Origin: Acidobacteriota bacterium
GTDB taxonomy: Bacteria > Acidobacteriota > JAAYUB01
Reading direction: 5' to 3'
Assembly (NCBI GenBank): GCA_029565065.1
Contig: JAKQOW010000074.1
Span: forward strand, 1 to 45,315
Length of the DNA stretch: 45,315 nucleotides
In this document: one piece after another, positions 1 to 7,604 of the stretch
Layout of the letters: each line of letters starts with the position of its first letter
Position numbering within the stretch: position 1 is the first letter of the stretch
Program-made: the position numbers and the translations under genes
The notes under the pieces: model-generated
What the model was told of the DNA's origin: nothing
The model's input: the letters and a program-made list of their open reading frames with translations, nothing else
Databases searched by the model: none

Positions 1-28
1 TCCTATCTCCTATCTCCTATCTCCTATT
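1..28. repeat. Heptamer tandem repeat (TCCTATC)n at left edge
   Basis: About four head-to-tail copies of TCCTATC, cut by the window edge. This is one of several different 7-8 nt tandem arrays found between genes in this window. Confidence 0.85.
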
Positions 29-53
29 CTTCTTTCTGCCCCCCACTGCGCCC

Positions 54-82
54 TTGACAGAGGGCCCACCGGGCTCTAAGAT
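54..82 (+). promoter_or_regulatory. Sigma-70-type promoter of the first small membrane-protein gene
   Basis: TTGACA at 54-59, a 17-nt spacer and TAAGAT at 77-82. The predicted transcription start is about 89, two bases before the ATG at 91. No Shine-Dalgarno is visible there, so the message would be nearly leaderless. Confidence 0.6.
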
Positions 83-90
83 GGCGGCTT

Positions 91-492
91 ATGGTCGCGA
101 AAGCCTCCGGCAAAGCCAATCTCACCACCGTGCTGCTCGCCAGCTGGATCTGCCCCGGCGCGGGGCATCTGCTACTCGGCCAGCGGTTCCGCGCCGCGCT
201 CAATTGCGTCGCGGTGGGCGGCCTGTTCTGGCTGGGGCTGGCCCTGCACGCCTACTTCGTGTTCCCCAGCACGCCCGGCGAAACCTTCGCCCTGTTCAAG
301 TTCCTCGGCGCGCTCGCCAGCGGCGGCCACTACTTCGTCGCTTACATCCTGCAGCTGGGCATGGGCGACCTCGACGTGTTCCGGGCCGCGCTGACCAACG
401 AGATCGGCAACACCTGCCTGTACACCGCGGGCATCCTGAACGTGCTCGTCCTGGTGGATGCCTGGGACCTTCACAGCGGGAGGAAAAAGTGA
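91..492 (+). CDS. Small multi-pass membrane protein (possibly DUF6677-like)
   Basis: A 133-residue hydrophobic protein of unknown function. The N-terminal stretch has a PGAGHLLLGQR motif, seen in small membrane proteins that pair a helix with a Pro-Gly-x-Gly-His turn, which suggests the DUF6677 family; I am not sure of that assignment. Three or four membrane segments are likely (about residues 10-27, 33-55, 66-90 and 112-127), followed by a short basic tail (SGRKK). The stop TGA overlaps the next ATG by one base (TGATG), so the two are probably translationally coupled. The start at 91 is chosen because a consensus promoter ends just before it; there is no clear ribosome binding site. Confidence 0.7.
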   Translation: MVAKASGKANLTTVLLASWICPGAGHLLLGQRFRAALNCVAVGGLFWLGLALHAYFVFPSTPGETFALFKFLGALASGGHYFVAYILQLGMGDLDVFRAALTNEIGNTCLYTAGILNVLVLVDAWDLHSGRKK

Positions 493-662
493 TGGGCCTG
501 CTGGCGGTCGGATTCCTCTTCTCGCTGCTGGTCTCGGGCGTGTTCGCGTTCGTGGAGCGGGGCGACAGCCGGGAGCGTCGCCGCTATTTCATCAAGGCGT
601 TCTGCTTTTTCTTTTTGTCCATCCTGGTGGCCGGCTGGCTCATGCGGCAGCTCCCCTTCTGA
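492..662 (+). CDS. 56-residue membrane protein, coupled to the upstream gene
   Basis: Starts at the ATG that overlaps the preceding TGA. It encodes two hydrophobic helices (about residues 2-21 and 34-51) separated by a charged loop rich in Arg and Glu (VERGDSRERRR). Both ends are short, so this looks like a helical hairpin in the inner membrane. I do not recognise a family. Tight coupling suggests it works with the protein at 91-492, perhaps as a subunit. It has no catalytic motif. Confidence 0.6.
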   Translation: MGLLAVGFLFSLLVSGVFAFVERGDSRERRRYFIKAFCFFFLSILVAGWLMRQLPF

Positions 663-776
663 CCCCCGCCCCACCGGATCCCGTCCCCCCCATCTCACCC
701 CAAATATTTTTGCAACTTTTTCCATCTCGGAGAGTCCATCTAATAGAGTGCAGCTGCGTTGTCCCCAGGGGGTCTG

Positions 777-938
777 ATGAACACCGTGTATGTGGCATTT
801 TTCCTCGCCTTTCTTGGATTCTACCTTGTGCTGTTCCTGGTGCTGCTGTTCTCCAACCGCATGGACCGCCGGGCCCGCCGGCGTCCCGATGACGAGGAGG
901 ACGACTACAAGGAAGAAGTGCTGCATGTGAAATCGTGA
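777..938 (+). CDS. 53-residue single-span membrane protein
   Basis: A short reading frame starting at ATG 777, preceded by a purine-rich AGGGGG ribosome binding site. The protein has one strongly hydrophobic N-terminal segment (about residues 4-25), then an Arg-rich patch (RMDRRARRRP) and an acidic stretch (DDEEDDYKEE). The positive-inside rule puts the C-terminus in the cytoplasm. The size and layout resemble small CcoQ/CcoS-like or secretion accessory proteins, but no family is recognised. The good ribosome binding site and clear membrane-anchor layout support a real gene. Confidence 0.55.
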   Translation: MNTVYVAFFLAFLGFYLVLFLVLLFSNRMDRRARRRPDDEEDDYKEEVLHVKS

Positions 939-1099
939 CGGGCCGCCGAAACACACCGGGAAGGCATTCCACCAGCAAGGGAGAGGAGTGCGTTCCGGCG
1001 GCGCCCCTCCTGCCGATCATAAATATTTTATTCACAATTAATTAGACCCACCCTGCCTCCATCGGTTCTTGCGGACGATTGTGGATTGCTGATTCTAAT

Positions 1100-1142
1100 G
1101 GGACCTGGGACCTGGGGACTGGGACCTGGGGACCAGGACCCA
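1100..1142. repeat. Degenerate GGGACCT(G) tandem repeat
   Basis: Several imperfect copies of GGGACCTG/GGGACTG units with 7-8 nt period. A related CCTGGG...GAGGTCC...AGGTCCGATA order recurs at 34677-34742, also just upstream of a composite element in the same orientation. Confidence 0.7.
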
Positions 1143-1189
1143 GAACCGAGGTCCCAGATCCGATACTGTTGATGGTTGATTGATGGAAC

Positions 1190-1263
1190 GAACCGCGAGA
1201 CCCGAGCCTCGATTACGATTACGATTACGATCACGATCACGATTACGAATTACGAGCACGAAC
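1190..1263 (-). repeat. Composite short-tandem-repeat element, copy 1
   Basis: Reading along the plus strand: GAACCGCGAGACCCGAGCC, then about six CGATTA/CGATCA hexamers, then an ACGAATTACGAGCACGAA end. It is the reverse complement of the layout at 4851-4940 and 28447-28600 and parallel to 34771-34881. Confidence 0.8.
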
Positions 1264-1328
1264 GAGGGGAGGGAGGCGAGGCGGGCAGGATCACGCCGCA
1301 GCCGCGGCGGCGGGGCTGCCGGCGCCCG

Positions 1329-3110
1329 TCAGGACCCGCCGTCCACCAGTGCGCGCAGCTCCGACAACCAGCCGCGAATGGCGCGGAAGCCCTTGTCCCA
1401 GAAGGCGGGGCTGTCGAGATCCTCGCCCACCGAGGCGGCCAGCTCGTAGGGCGTGGCCGAGCCGCCCCGCCGCAGGATGTCCTTGTACCGCTCGGCGAAC
1501 GCCGCTCCCTCCTCCAGGTGCTGCTGGTAGAGGCAGAGCACGAACAGCTCCCCGAACGAGTAAGCGTAGCAGTAGAAGCGGTAGTGAAAGAAATGGGGGA
1601 TGGCCGCCCAGTTCCACCGCTGGACCGGCAGGAACTCCACCGCATCGCCGTAGAGCCGCTGCGCCTCCTCGCGCCAGAGCGCGCACAGCTCCTCCGGCGA
1701 CATCAGCGCCGCGTTGACGCGGTCGTGGGCCTCGCGCTCGAACCGCGTGTACATGTTCTGCCGGAACACCGTGGCGATGATGTCCTCGAGGTGGCTGCAG
1801 TAGAAGCCGATGAGGCGGTCGCGCAGGGGGATCTCCCCCTTGACCGCGGCGGCCAGCAGCATTTCGCCGAAGACCGATGCCGTCTCGGCGGCCACCGTGG
1901 GCGGATGGTAGTTGAGGTACGTCTGCCCGGCGGCCAGCAGGTCGTGGAGGCCGTGGCCCAGCTCGTGGGCCATGGTGAACACGTCGCGCAGTGACCCGGA
2001 GTAGTTGAGCAGCACGAACGGGTGCGTGCCGGGCCCCGGCCCGTAGCAGTACGCCCCGCCCCCTTTGTGGCGGCGCACCGGGGCGTGGATCCACTGTTCC
2101 TCGAAGAATCGCTCGGCCAGGGCGCCGAGCTCGGCGTCGAAGCCGCGGAAGGCGTCCACGACCAGCGTCCGCGCCCGGGCGAAAGGGATGTCGCCGACCG
2201 GCTCGCCCACCGGGGCGTACAGGTCGGAACCGCGCACGCGCGCCTGGCCCAGGATCCGCGCCTTGAGCCGGTAGTACTCCTGGACCAGCCCGTACTGATC
2301 GGCGATCCGGTCCATCATCAGCCGGACCGTCGGCTCCTCCACCTGGTTGGCCAGGTGGGTGGGGGCGGTGCTGTGGGGGAACCGCCGCAACTCGCATTCG
2401 ATGCCGTGGTCGCGGACCACGCTGTTGAAGACGGTGGCGATGGTCTGTCCGTGGCGGGCGTACTGGCCATAGTAGGCGCGCACCACCCCCGCCCGCACCG
2501 CCGCCTCCGGGTGGTAGAACAGGTTGCGCGCCGCCGCCCCCGGCAGGCGCTGCCGGCGCCCGTCCAGGGTCACCGGGAAGGTCATGGCGGTGGTGAGCTC
2601 GTCGTAGAGCCGGACGAACGCGTTCTTGCCGGTGATATCCTTCTTGCCGATGAGGATTTCCTGTTTCTCGTCGAGCTGGTGCGGCCGGTAGCGGGCGATC
2701 TGCCGGAGGAAGTTGCGGTAGGCCGCCAGCTCCGGGGCGGCGGCGATCCGGTCGAATACGCCCTCCGGCAGCGCCAGCAGCTCCAGGCGGAAGAAGACCA
2801 TCCGCTCATCCAGGCGGGCCGACACCTCGTCGGTCCGGACCAGCAGGCGCCGGAAAGCGGGATCGGCCGAATTCGTGGAGAACTCGAGGTAGGCGTAGGC
2901 CCGCACCCGGCCGAACAGCTCCAGGATCGCCTCCTGCTCTTGCAGGGCCGCGAGCACGGTGTCCGCCTCGCCCAGCCGGCCGCGGAAACAACGTTCGAAG
3001 TCGGCGGCCAGCTCCTCGACGCGGGCCAGGTCGTCGCTCAGGCGGGGTTCGTCGGACCGGGCGTACAACTCCGACAGGTCCCACACCGGCAGGTCGTCAA
3101 CAGGCTCCAT
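1329..3110 (-). CDS. pepF: M3 family oligoendopeptidase (PepF-like)
   Basis: A 593-residue cytoplasmic zinc metallopeptidase that cleaves short peptides during protein turnover. The M3 zinc site is complete: HELGH at residues 382-386 gives two His ligands and the catalytic Glu383, and E409 in AAETASVFGE is the third ligand. The long helical N-terminal half and the 590-residue length match oligoendopeptidase F. There is no signal peptide. The ATG at 3110 is preceded by GGAG at suitable spacing, and a promoter-like TTGGCC-N18-TAGATT with an extended -10 lies upstream on this strand (3163-3192). The gene stands alone and diverges from the potassium channel gene. Family assignment is firm; substrate range is not visible. 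Confidence 0.95.
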   Translation of the reverse strand: MEPVDDLPVWDLSELYARSDEPRLSDDLARVEELAADFERCFRGRLGEADTVLAALQEQEAILELFGRVRAYAYLEFSTNSADPAFRRLLVRTDEVSARLDERMVFFRLELLALPEGVFDRIAAAPELAAYRNFLRQIARYRPHQLDEKQEILIGKKDITGKNAFVRLYDELTTAMTFPVTLDGRRQRLPGAAARNLFYHPEAAVRAGVVRAYYGQYARHGQTIATVFNSVVRDHGIECELRRFPHSTAPTHLANQVEEPTVRLMMDRIADQYGLVQEYYRLKARILGQARVRGSDLYAPVGEPVGDIPFARARTLVVDAFRGFDAELGALAERFFEEQWIHAPVRRHKGGGAYCYGPGPGTHPFVLLNYSGSLRDVFTMAHELGHGLHDLLAAGQTYLNYHPPTVAAETASVFGEMLLAAAVKGEIPLRDRLIGFYCSHLEDIIATVFRQNMYTRFEREAHDRVNAALMSPEELCALWREEAQRLYGDAVEFLPVQRWNWAAIPHFFHYRFYCYAYSFGELFVLCLYQQHLEEGAAFAERYKDILRRGGSATPYELAASVGEDLDSPAFWDKGFRAIRGWLSELRALVDGGS

Positions 3111-3162
3111 GGCTCACTCCAGCGGGTTGTCGGCCGGCGCGGCTCGCCGCCGTCTCCCCGCC

Positions 3163-3192
3163 AATCTACCAGAACCCGGCCGCTCGGGCCAA
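3163..3192 (-). promoter_or_regulatory. Extended -10 promoter of the oligoendopeptidase gene
   Basis: On the minus strand: TTGGCC (3187-3192), 18 nt, then TGGTAGATT (3163-3171), an extended -10. The predicted start lies about 46 nt before the ATG. The same TTCTGGTAGA pattern is seen before the aminotransferase gene (20865-20877). Confidence 0.45.
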
Positions 3193-3264
3193 GGGCTTTG
3201 TGGGACGACCCGCCAGTCGCCCGCCCGATCGCTCCGTCATCCGACGCGACATGGCTACGGACAC

Positions 3265-3293
3265 TTGACCACGAGCCCGATGTGGACTACTAT
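3265..3293 (+). promoter_or_regulatory. Sigma-70-type promoter of the KtrB gene
   Basis: TTGACC (3265-3270), 17-nt spacer, TACTAT (3288-3293). The predicted start at about 3300 is only two bases before the ATG at 3302, and no Shine-Dalgarno is present, so the transcript looks leaderless. Confidence 0.6.
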
Positions 3294-3301
3294 TTCCGCC
3301 G

Positions 3302-4660
3302 ATGTCCCCCACCCGCAACAAATTCCTGAACCTGGTCAACCGCCACCCGGCGGAGGTCATCGCCGCCAGCTTCTTGCTCACGGCGCTGCTGGGCTCGCTG
3401 CTGCTGATCACCCCCGCGGCGGCGGGCAAGGGACCGGTGGGCTGGGTGGACGCCTTCTTCACCGCCACGAGCGCCGTCTGTGTCACCGGCCTGATCACCG
3501 TGGACACCGGCACGCAGTTTTCCCCCTTCGGCCAGGCGGTCATCCTCGGCCTGATCCAGGCCGGCGGATTGGGCATCATGACCTATGCCGTCATTTTGGC
3601 CACGCTGTCCGGGCGCAAAATCTCGCTGTCGGGCCGGACCATCATGGAGCAGTCCTTCATGCCGCAGCCCCAGGCGGTCATCTACGGCCTCACCCGGATC
3701 ATCGTGCTGTCGACCCTCCTCATCGAGGGGGTGGGCGCTGTCCTGCTCTACTTGTTCCATCCCGGCGGCGGCATATTTGCCGCCGTGTTCCACTCCATCT
3801 CGGCCTTCTGCAATGCCGGATTCAGCCTGTATGCCGACAACCTCACCCGATTTCGCGGCCATCTGGGCGTCAATCTGACCATCACCTCACTGATCATTCT
3901 GGGCGGTCTGGGTTTCTTCGTGATCTTCGAGGTGCTGCACCACACGGGCAGCCGCAAGCGGTACAAGCTATCGTTGCACACCAAGCTGGTGTTGGCGGTG
4001 ACTGCCGGCCTGCTCCTCGTGGGAACGGTGATCTTTTTCGTGTTCGAATACGACAACCTGCTCCGGGATCTCCCGCTGGGCGAACAGGTGCTGGCTTCCT
4101 ATTTTCAGTCGGTCACGCCGCGCACGGCCGGCTTCAACACCGTGGACTACGGAAAGGCCACCGGCGCCACCCTGCTGTTCACGATCCTGCTCATGTTCGT
4201 GGGCGCTTCACCGGGCTCCACCGGCGGCGGCGTCAAGACCACGTCGCTCGGCGTCATGCTCGCCCTGGCCAAGAGCAAGCTCAAGGGCCGCGAGGATGTG
4301 GACATCTTCCGGGCGACCATCTCCAGCCGGGCGGTGGCCCGCACCCTGTCGGTCACCATCCTGGCCTCCTTCATCATCATCATGTCCCTGCTGGCCTTTC
4401 TCTGGGTCGAGATCGGCCCGCGGCCGTTCACCCAGCACAACGTCCGGGTTCTGGAATACCTGTTCGAGATCACGTCCGCCTTCGGCACCGTGGGGCTCTC
4501 CACGGGCATCACGGCATCGTTGTCCGCCTTCGGCAAATTGCTGCTCTGCGCGGTGATGTTCATCGGGCGCATCGGCCCGCTGACCATCGCCCACGCGGTG
4601 GGCCGCCGGTACGGCCAGGGTAAGTACCGCTATCCCGAAGAACGCGTGATGATCGGGTGA
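3302..4660 (+). CDS. ktrB: KtrB/TrkH family potassium uptake channel subunit
   Basis: A 452-residue inner-membrane potassium translocation subunit with the four-fold M1-P-M2 repeat of the TrkH/KtrB superfamily. All four pore loops are visible with their selectivity-filter glycines: SAVCVTGL, SAFCNAGF, TPRTAGFNT and SAFGTVGLS. The GSTGGG stretch before the third repeat's M2 segment (SPGSTGGGVKT) is also typical. Length and the pore sequences fit KtrB better than the longer TrkH. The ATP/NAD-binding RCK partner (KtrA/TrkA) is not next to it and must lie elsewhere or be absent. The start follows a promoter with almost no leader; an in-frame upstream start would lie within the promoter. Confidence 0.93.
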   Translation: MSPTRNKFLNLVNRHPAEVIAASFLLTALLGSLLLITPAAAGKGPVGWVDAFFTATSAVCVTGLITVDTGTQFSPFGQAVILGLIQAGGLGIMTYAVILATLSGRKISLSGRTIMEQSFMPQPQAVIYGLTRIIVLSTLLIEGVGAVLLYLFHPGGGIFAAVFHSISAFCNAGFSLYADNLTRFRGHLGVNLTITSLIILGGLGFFVIFEVLHHTGSRKRYKLSLHTKLVLAVTAGLLLVGTVIFFVFEYDNLLRDLPLGEQVLASYFQSVTPRTAGFNTVDYGKATGATLLFTILLMFVGASPGSTGGGVKTTSLGVMLALAKSKLKGREDVDIFRATISSRAVARTLSVTILASFIIIMSLLAFLWVEIGPRPFTQHNVRVLEYLFEITSAFGTVGLSTGITASLSAFGKLLLCAVMFIGRIGPLTIAHAVGRRYGQGKYRYPEERVMIG

Positions 4661-4681
4661 ATTTAGCGATAGGCGTCAGCG

Positions 4682-4770
4682 AGGCTCGAGGCTCGGGGTT
4701 CGGGGTTCGGGGCTCGGGGTTCGGGGCTCGGGGTTCGGGGCTCGGGGTTCGGGGTTCGGGGTTCGGAATT
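4682..4770 (+). repeat. Heptamer array (YTCGGGG)n
   Basis: About twelve head-to-tail copies of CTCGGGG or TTCGGGG starting 21 nt after the ktrB stop codon. The same heptamer family forms part of the composite elements at 28515-28600 and, degenerate and in reverse, at 1190-1210 and 34771-34810. Confidence 0.9.
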
Positions 4771-4784
4771 CGGGTCTCGTTCCC

Positions 4785-4827
4785 AACTCTCAACCCTCAA
4801 CCCTCAACCCATAACCCTCAACACTCT
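4785..4827 (-). repeat. CTCAACC heptamer array
   Basis: About five copies of CTCAACC. This is the reverse complement of the GGTTGAG array that closes the window at 45196-45315. Confidence 0.85.
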
Positions 4828-4850
4828 TTGTGTCCTCGTGGTGAATGAAT

Positions 4851-4940
4851 CGGACTTCGGATTTCGTGCTCGTGATTCGTAATCGTCATCGTAATCGTGA
4901 TCGTAATCGAGGCTCGAGGCTCGGGACTCGAGGCTCGTTC
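4851..4940 (+). repeat. Composite short-tandem-repeat element, copy 2
   Basis: Begins TTCGTGCTCGTGATTCG, continues with CGTAAT/CGTCAT/CGTGAT hexamers and ends in GAGGCTCGAGGCTCGG heptamers. The order is the same as at 28447-28600 and the reverse complement of 1190-1263. Confidence 0.85.
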
Positions 4941-4970
4941 CCGTCCTCAACGTGTGTGCAATGGATCGGG

Positions 4971-5057
4971 GGTTGGAAGGTTGGAAGGTCGGAAGGTTTA
5001 AATTGTTGGTGTTTTGACTTTTGAACATTCAAACGTTCAAACGTTCAAACTTTTAAA
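4971..5057. repeat. Octamer arrays (GGTTGGAA)n and (CGTTCAAA)n
   Basis: Two 8-nt period arrays: GGTTGGAA-type units at 4971-4999 and CGTTCAAA/CATTCAAA/CTTTTAAA units at 5024-5057. The second array runs into the 3' end of the gene at 5045-5836 and provides its stop codon. Together with the arrays at 4682-4940 it fills the 4661-5044 gap, where no gene is seen. Confidence 0.8.
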
Positions 5058-5836
5058 CGATCTCCCGACTGTCTCTCGTAAAGAATCCCGTGGATGAACG
5101 GCTCCCGGCGGGCGAGCGCCAGCGCCGCGGCCCGGTCGGCCGGATCATGCCCGGCGGGCACCGGCTGCCAGGCCTCATAGAGCCGGTCCCAGGTGAGCCG
5201 CTCCATGTCGTAGGTGATGCACGGACTGACCGCGACCACCACGGCAAAGCCGGGGTGGCGCAGCGCCCGGGCGATGATGTCGCCCAGCGCGTCGGGCTTG
5301 CCGGTCCAGCCGCGGCCCGCCAGCGTCGCGCCCGCCTCCAGCGCCGTCGTCAGCGGATCCGCGACGCCGACGGGTGAGGGGAGGCCGTGGATCAGCCCGC
5401 AGCGGCCGTTGTCCACGATGAGCGCGGTGACCGGCAGGTTTCGGGCCGCCGCGGCGGACAGGCCGCCCGCCCCGGAGGCCAGGATGTCGGCGTCGCCCCC
5501 CACGGCCACCACCGTCAGGTCGGGTCGGGCCAGCTTCGCGCCGGCAGCCACGGCCAGCGCGGTACCGGCCAGCGCCTCGATGCCGTACCCCCGCAGGCTG
5601 CGGGGCATCCATGCGGCGCACCCCGCCCCGGCGACGAACACCAACTGGTGGGGCGGCACCTGCGCCGCCGCCGCTCCGCGGGTCAGGGCCAGGGCCACGC
5701 CGTGGTAGCCGCAGCCGGGACACCAGGTGGCCGGCTGGGCCGAGCGATAGCCCAGCTCGCCGCTGCGCCGCACCCGTTCCATCTGCCGGGCCAGCTCCGT
5801 CCCCATGATGGGCGTGACGCGCTCGTGGTCACTCAT
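5045..5836 (-). CDS. korB: 2-oxoacid:ferredoxin oxidoreductase beta subunit-like (KorB family)
   Basis: A 263-residue thiamine-diphosphate-binding beta subunit. The four cysteines that bind the 4Fe-4S cluster in KorB-type enzymes are all present: C39 and C42 (WCPGCGYH), C73 (GAGCAAW) and C206 (SPCITY). The ThDP/Mg motif is recognisable but altered: GGDADILASGAGG at 113-125, followed by VDNGRCGLIHG where families usually have DNxxYGxTGG. The usual HGR stretch before the motif reads GYGIEAL. The ATG at 5836 overlaps the stop of the alpha subunit by 8 nt (ATGAGTGA), so the pair is coupled. The last codons and the stop lie in an octamer repeat. A longer upstream reading frame is ignored because it runs inside the alpha gene. 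Confidence 0.85.
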   Translation of the reverse strand: MSDHERVTPIMGTELARQMERVRRSGELGYRSAQPATWCPGCGYHGVALALTRGAAAAQVPPHQLVFVAGAGCAAWMPRSLRGYGIEALAGTALAVAAGAKLARPDLTVVAVGGDADILASGAGGLSAAAARNLPVTALIVDNGRCGLIHGLPSPVGVADPLTTALEAGATLAGRGWTGKPDALGDIIARALRHPGFAVVVAVSPCITYDMERLTWDRLYEAWQPVPAGHDPADRAAALALARREPFIHGILYERQSGDRLKV

Positions 5837-7604
5837 GACGTTTTCCCTTTGCGTCGGCGGGCGGCAGCGCCTCCTCGATGCCGGCCAGGAGTTCCGATTC
5901 CGTGAGCGGCTCCGCGCCCGCCCGTCCCAGGCGCGCCACCGGACGGGCCAGGGCGTGCTCCAGCAACCCTGCCAACTGGCCGGAGGCATTGAGTTCCGCC
6001 GCACCCAGCACCCGGCAGCGCGCCGCAAACGCCGTCAGCACCGGCCGCTGGAGCGGCCAGACCAGCCGGGGGAAACAGCCGCCGACGCGCAGGCCGCGGG
6101 CGGCGGCGGCGCGGAGCGCCTCCCGCGCCGGCTCGATGGCGGCGCCCCAGGCGACCAGTCCCAGGTCGAGCGGGCCGTCGTCACCGAACGCCTCGGGCGG
6201 CGCCCAGCCGGCGGCCAGCGCATTCAGGCGGCCGCGGTGCAGCCCCACGGCGATCGGGCACGAGGCCACGGCTTCGGTGGCGCCGCTCCGCTTGTCGGGC
6301 CCGCCGGCGGAAACCAAACGCTCGCCGCCGGGCGTGCCGGGCGGCGCCCAGGCTTCGTCCGGCGCCGGAGTCGCCGCGGCCAGCGCCGCCGCCGCGGCGG
6401 GCAGCGGCCGCGGCCAACCGATGGTCTCGCCCCGTTCCATCTGGAGGAAATCCGTCAGCACCACCGCCGGCGTCCGCCAGCGCGCGGCCAACCGCACCGC
6501 CAGGCAGACGGCATCGAAGCAGTCGGCGGTGCACGCCGGCGCCAGCACCGGCCGTTGCACGTCGCTCAGGCCATGGATCGCGGCCAGCAGGTCGCCCTGC
6601 CCCGTCGAGGTGCCCAGCGCCGCCGCCGGGCCTGCGGTCTGAACGTGCACCACCGCCAGCGGCAGGCCGGCCGCAGCCGCCTGGTCCAGCAGCGGGCCCG
6701 CCGCGGCCAGGCCGGAACCCACCGTGACCGCCACGGCGCTCCGGCCGGCGGCGACGGCACCGTAGGCGTGCGCCGCCGCGGCGGCGGCATCAGCCGCCAG
6801 GGCCAGCACCGGCCGTTCGTCCGCCGGCAGCCGCTCCAGGTCCGCGCGGATCCGGTCCGCCGGCGTCACGGGATAGAACGCCACCAGCCGGACGCCCGCG
6901 GCGGCGCAGGCGGCGGCGACGGCCGCGGCCCCGGTCACCAGCGCCACGGCCGGCCGCTCGTCGGGCGCCGGCAGGGCGCGCCACGGGTGGGTGGCCACCA
7001 GGCGGGTCCTGGCGTATTCGAATCCCATCTCGAACGAGCGGACGGCGGCGGCGCGAACCGTCTCCGCCTGTCCCGCGAAATGGTCCGCGATGGCCGGCGG
7101 GAACGCGGCGGCCGGCAGATCCAGCAGGGCGGCCACCGCGCCGAGGGCGACGAAATTGCGACCGCGGCCGAAGCTCTCCGCCTGCGCCGCCAAGTCGCGG
7201 AAGGGGATGCCGTAGCCGAACATCCCCGGCGCGATGTAGCCGGCGACGGCCATGTCTTCCGCGACGTAGCCGGGCGGATTGTTCTCGTACAGGACCAGCC
7301 CGTCCGCGTTGAGGCGGGGCAGCTCGGGGATGGTCAGCGGGTCGCTCAGCGCCACCAGCACGTCCACCCGCTCGCACGGTCCGCGCAGCGGCTCGCGGGT
7401 GATCGCAGTGTAGGCCAGCGTCTTGCCGGCGCCGCGAATTTCCGCCGGGTACGCCGCCGCATGACGGGCGTGCAGTCCGAGACCCGCCGCCGCGATCGCC
7501 AGCACCCGCCCGGCCGCGCGCGCGCCGTCACCGGCCCGCCCGCAGAAGCAGACCACCAGGTCGCCGGTCAGGGGACGGCGCGGGACCTTCACATCCGCCT
7601 CCAC
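5829..7604 (-). CDS. korA: Fused gamma-alpha subunit of a divergent 2-oxoacid:ferredoxin oxidoreductase
   Basis: 591 residues in two parts. Residues 15-190 are the gamma-type domain (CGRAGDGARAAGRVLAIAA; YPAEIRG at 52-58). Residues 218-430 are the alpha-type ThDP pyrimidine domain (YPVTPAD at 244-250; TSTGQGDLL at 332-340). C-terminal helices follow. Gamma-alpha fusion is normal for KorA. Unusual are conserved acidic positions replaced by alanine: the family's GNEA reads GAAA (225-228), and the QMEDE stretch with the ThDP-activating Glu reads ALAADA (268-273). This suggests altered or lost decarboxylation. The GTG start at 7604 overlaps the upstream oxidoreductase gene by 16 nt, and the stop overlaps korB by 8 nt. 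Protein family is fairly certain; enzyme activity is not. Confidence 0.8.
   Translation of the reverse strand: MEADVKVPRRPLTGDLVVCFCGRAGDGARAAGRVLAIAAAGLGLHARHAAAYPAEIRGAGKTLAYTAITREPLRGPCERVDVLVALSDPLTIPELPRLNADGLVLYENNPPGYVAEDMAVAGYIAPGMFGYGIPFRDLAAQAESFGRGRNFVALGAVAALLDLPAAAFPPAIADHFAGQAETVRAAAVRSFEMGFEYARTRLVATHPWRALPAPDERPAVALVTGAAAVAAACAAAGVRLVAFYPVTPADRIRADLERLPADERPVLALAADAAAAAAHAYGAVAAGRSAVAVTVGSGLAAAGPLLDQAAAAGLPLAVVHVQTAGPAAALGTSTGQGDLLAAIHGLSDVQRPVLAPACTADCFDAVCLAVRLAARWRTPAVVLTDFLQMERGETIGWPRPLPAAAAALAAATPAPDEAWAPPGTPGGERLVSAGGPDKRSGATEAVASCPIAVGLHRGRLNALAAGWAPPEAFGDDGPLDLGLVAWGAAIEPAREALRAAAARGLRVGGCFPRLVWPLQRPVLTAFAARCRVLGAAELNASGQLAGLLEHALARPVARLGRAGAEPLTESELLAGIEEALPPADAKGKRHE

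Larger units (their letters stand above)
939..1328. other. Intergenic region with repeats, no gene seen
   Basis: This 390-base gap holds a GGGACCTG-type degenerate tandem array (about 1100-1142) and a composite hexamer/heptamer element (1190-1263). The stretch at 1018-1045 is AT-rich. I see no credible coding region; reading frames here encode only repetitive peptides. Confidence 0.7.

Noticed and set aside
1028..1240. Frame encoding a repeated Ile-Val peptide
   Set aside because: Translation of the CGATTA hexamer repeat; no ribosome binding site and not protein-like.
2022..3329. Long plus-strand frame over the oligoendopeptidase gene
   Set aside because: Antisense to a well-supported M3 peptidase; no recognisable domain.
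4560..4793. Frame encoding NPEPRTPSPEPRAP-type peptide
   Set aside because: Translation of the CTCGGGG heptamer array; a known source of false proline-rich genes.
5015..5040. TTGAACATTCAA as an FNR-like site
   Set aside because: Spacing between half sites is two bases instead of four and it lies in an octamer repeat.
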